Positions 63,034-64,000 of a DNA stretch of 64,000 nt are shown here, in pieces. The stretch comes from Bifidobacterium xylocopae (GTDB taxonomy: Bacteria > Actinomycetota > Actinomycetes > Actinomycetales > Bifidobacteriaceae), in NCBI RefSeq assembly GCF_003315615.1, contig NZ_PDCH01000006.1, positions 1-64,000 on the forward strand, written 5' to 3'. The notes beneath the pieces are model-generated. The model ran no database searches. It was not told where the DNA came from and saw only the letters and a program-made list of their open reading frames with translations. The position numbers and the translations under genes are program-made. How positions within the stretch are numbered: the first letter of the stretch is position 1; the number at the start of each line of letters is the position of its first letter.

Positions 63034-64000
63034 ATGCATGTGTTCAGGACGAAGACCGTCGAACAGACCCTCGCTGAGACGGGGGAGGAAGGGCGCAGGC
63101 TCAAACGGACCCTGTCCACCTGGGACCTGGCGGTAATGGGGGTGGCGGTCGCGGTCGGCGCCGGCATCTTCTCGGTTGGCGCCCAAGCGTCCGCCTTCCA
63201 TGCCGGCCCAGCGGTCATCCTCAGTTTCATCATCGCGGGCATCGTCTGCGGCGCCGCCGTCATGTGCTACGCCGAATTCGCCTCCATGATCCCGGTGTCC
63301 GGTTCCGCTTACACCTTCACGTACACGACGATCGGCGAGCTCGTTGCCTGGGTGATCGGCTGGGACCTGATCCTGGAGATGCTCATGGCCGCCTCGGTCA
63401 TCTCCAAGTACTGGGGTGTCTATCTGAATGATTTCGTCCACCTGATGGGGGGTGCAGGCTTCTCCACGACCTTCGCGATCGGTACCTTCCCCATAGATGT
63501 CGCACCGCTGATTGTGGTCGGGCTCTTTACGGTCCTGCTGGTTCTGGGCACCAAGATGTCCGCCCGCTTCGATGGCGCTCTGACGGTATTGAAAATAGGC
63601 ATCGTCCTGTTTGTCATCATCGTCGGGTTCTTCTATATCAAGGCCGAAAACTACCACCCCTTCATCCCCCCATCCCAGCCTGCTTCCGCGATCAAGGGCC
63701 AGGAGGTCACTTCGACCATGGCCCAGCCCCTGTGGCAATGGGCCACAGGCAAGAGTCCCACCGTCTATGGCGTACCGGGCATTCTTTCGGGCGCGGCCCT
63801 TGTCTTCTTCGCCTTCATCGGCTTCGATGTGGTCGCCACCACCTCGGAGGAGGCGAAGGATCCCCATAGGACCGTCCCTCGGGGAATATTCCTCGGCATG
63901 GTCATGGTCGTCGTCCTCTATGTGCTCGTCGCCATCGTCACCACCGGCATGGTCTCATACAAGGACCTGGCCAAGTCGCCTTCGCCTTCCCTGGCAACAG
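63034..64000 (+). CDS. APC-family amino acid permease (partial, runs off the window)
   Basis: The first 322 residues of a cationic-amino-acid-transporter-like APC permease. After a cytoplasmic N-terminus (KRTLSTWDLAVMG), the first helix carries GAGIFSVG, the APC substrate-binding motif. Further helices follow, including MCYAEFASMIPVSGSAYTF, GWDLILEMLMAASVISKYW, and FFAFIGFDVVATTSEEAKDP, all typical of the family. GAGG lies before the ATG at 63034. It is divergent from the organophosphate antiporter. The frame is open at 64000, so the C-terminal helices are missing. Confidence 0.9.
   Translation, partial: MHVFRTKTVEQTLAETGEEGRRLKRTLSTWDLAVMGVAVAVGAGIFSVGAQASAFHAGPAVILSFIIAGIVCGAAVMCYAEFASMIPVSGSAYTFTYTTIGELVAWVIGWDLILEMLMAASVISKYWGVYLNDFVHLMGGAGFSTTFAIGTFPIDVAPLIVVGLFTVLLVLGTKMSARFDGALTVLKIGIVLFVIIVGFFYIKAENYHPFIPPSQPASAIKGQEVTSTMAQPLWQWATGKSPTVYGVPGILSGAALVFFAFIGFDVVATTSEEAKDPHRTVPRGIFLGMVMVVVLYVLVAIVTTGMVSYKDLAKSPSPSLAT

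Noticed and set aside
62893..63867. 324-codon minus-strand frame near the right end
   Set aside because: It is the mirror of the APC permease, which has clear family motifs and a ribosome site; the minus-strand translation is Gly/Asp/Arg/His-rich nonsense.

Overview
The window is high-GC actinobacterial DNA, almost certainly from a Bifidobacterium. The main evidence is a single-polypeptide type I fatty acid synthase of about 3,100 residues with a separate holo-ACP synthase, an actinobacterial accBC/accD pair beside it, two tandem DAHP synthases, a bleomycin-hydrolase-type PepC, an orphan groES under a CIRCE operator, and the neighbour order mscL / SAF protein / fmdB / rimJ / membrane protein. 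The species cannot be named from sequence alone. The first ~117 bases are not genomic: they carry a noisy but recognisable Illumina P5/Nextera adapter, so the left edge is a contig end.

Layout. 0.2-4.3 kb: a cysteine-degradation operon (RidA deaminase, amino-acid permease, L-cysteine desulfidase) followed by a YheO-type PAS/HTH regulator. 4.3-20 kb: the fatty acid supply locus, with a PucR/FasR-like regulator divergent from birA, biotin carboxylase/BCCP, carboxyltransferase and the giant fas gene; acpS lies downstream at 24.1 kb, beyond a sortase-anchored surface protein with an AT-rich leader. 24.8-30.2 kb: tRNA-Gly, an OFA-type MFS permease, rpsO and pnp (with a long mixed-charge tail). 30.3-37.8 kb: lemA + DUF2207, an aldo/keto reductase, a YfiH-type laccase-domain protein, a degenerate pyroglutamyl-peptidase relative and a DivIVA-like coiled-coil protein. 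37.9-42.6 kb: pepC, two DAHP synthases, MTA/SAH nucleosidase. 42.7-44 kb: L10 leader, rplJ, rplL.

44.1-49.4 kb holds the most unusual locus: an FHA-domain protein tightly coupled to a 1,272-residue protein with the architecture of an SF1 helicase plus Vsr-like nuclease, in which every catalytic motif I can align has been lost. 49.4-53.1 kb: mscL, SAF protein, fmdB (minus strand) and rimJ with a GlpR-like membrane protein. 53.1-57.7 kb: CIRCE-groES and an nrdIEF operon behind two NrdR boxes 31 bp apart. 57.8-59.6 kb: tRNA-Tyr, tRNA-Thr, tRNA-Met, rpmG and murB. 59.7-62.8 kb (minus): an organophosphate antiporter followed by two tandem PtpB-like phosphatases. The window ends inside an APC amino-acid permease.

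Four G/C homopolymers of 12-13 bases occur at gene boundaries (upstream of the surface protein, at the 5' end of the MFS gene, upstream of rpsO, after groES). They may be slippage-prone switches, or positions where the assembly is unreliable. No insertion sequence, prophage, CRISPR array or rRNA was seen.
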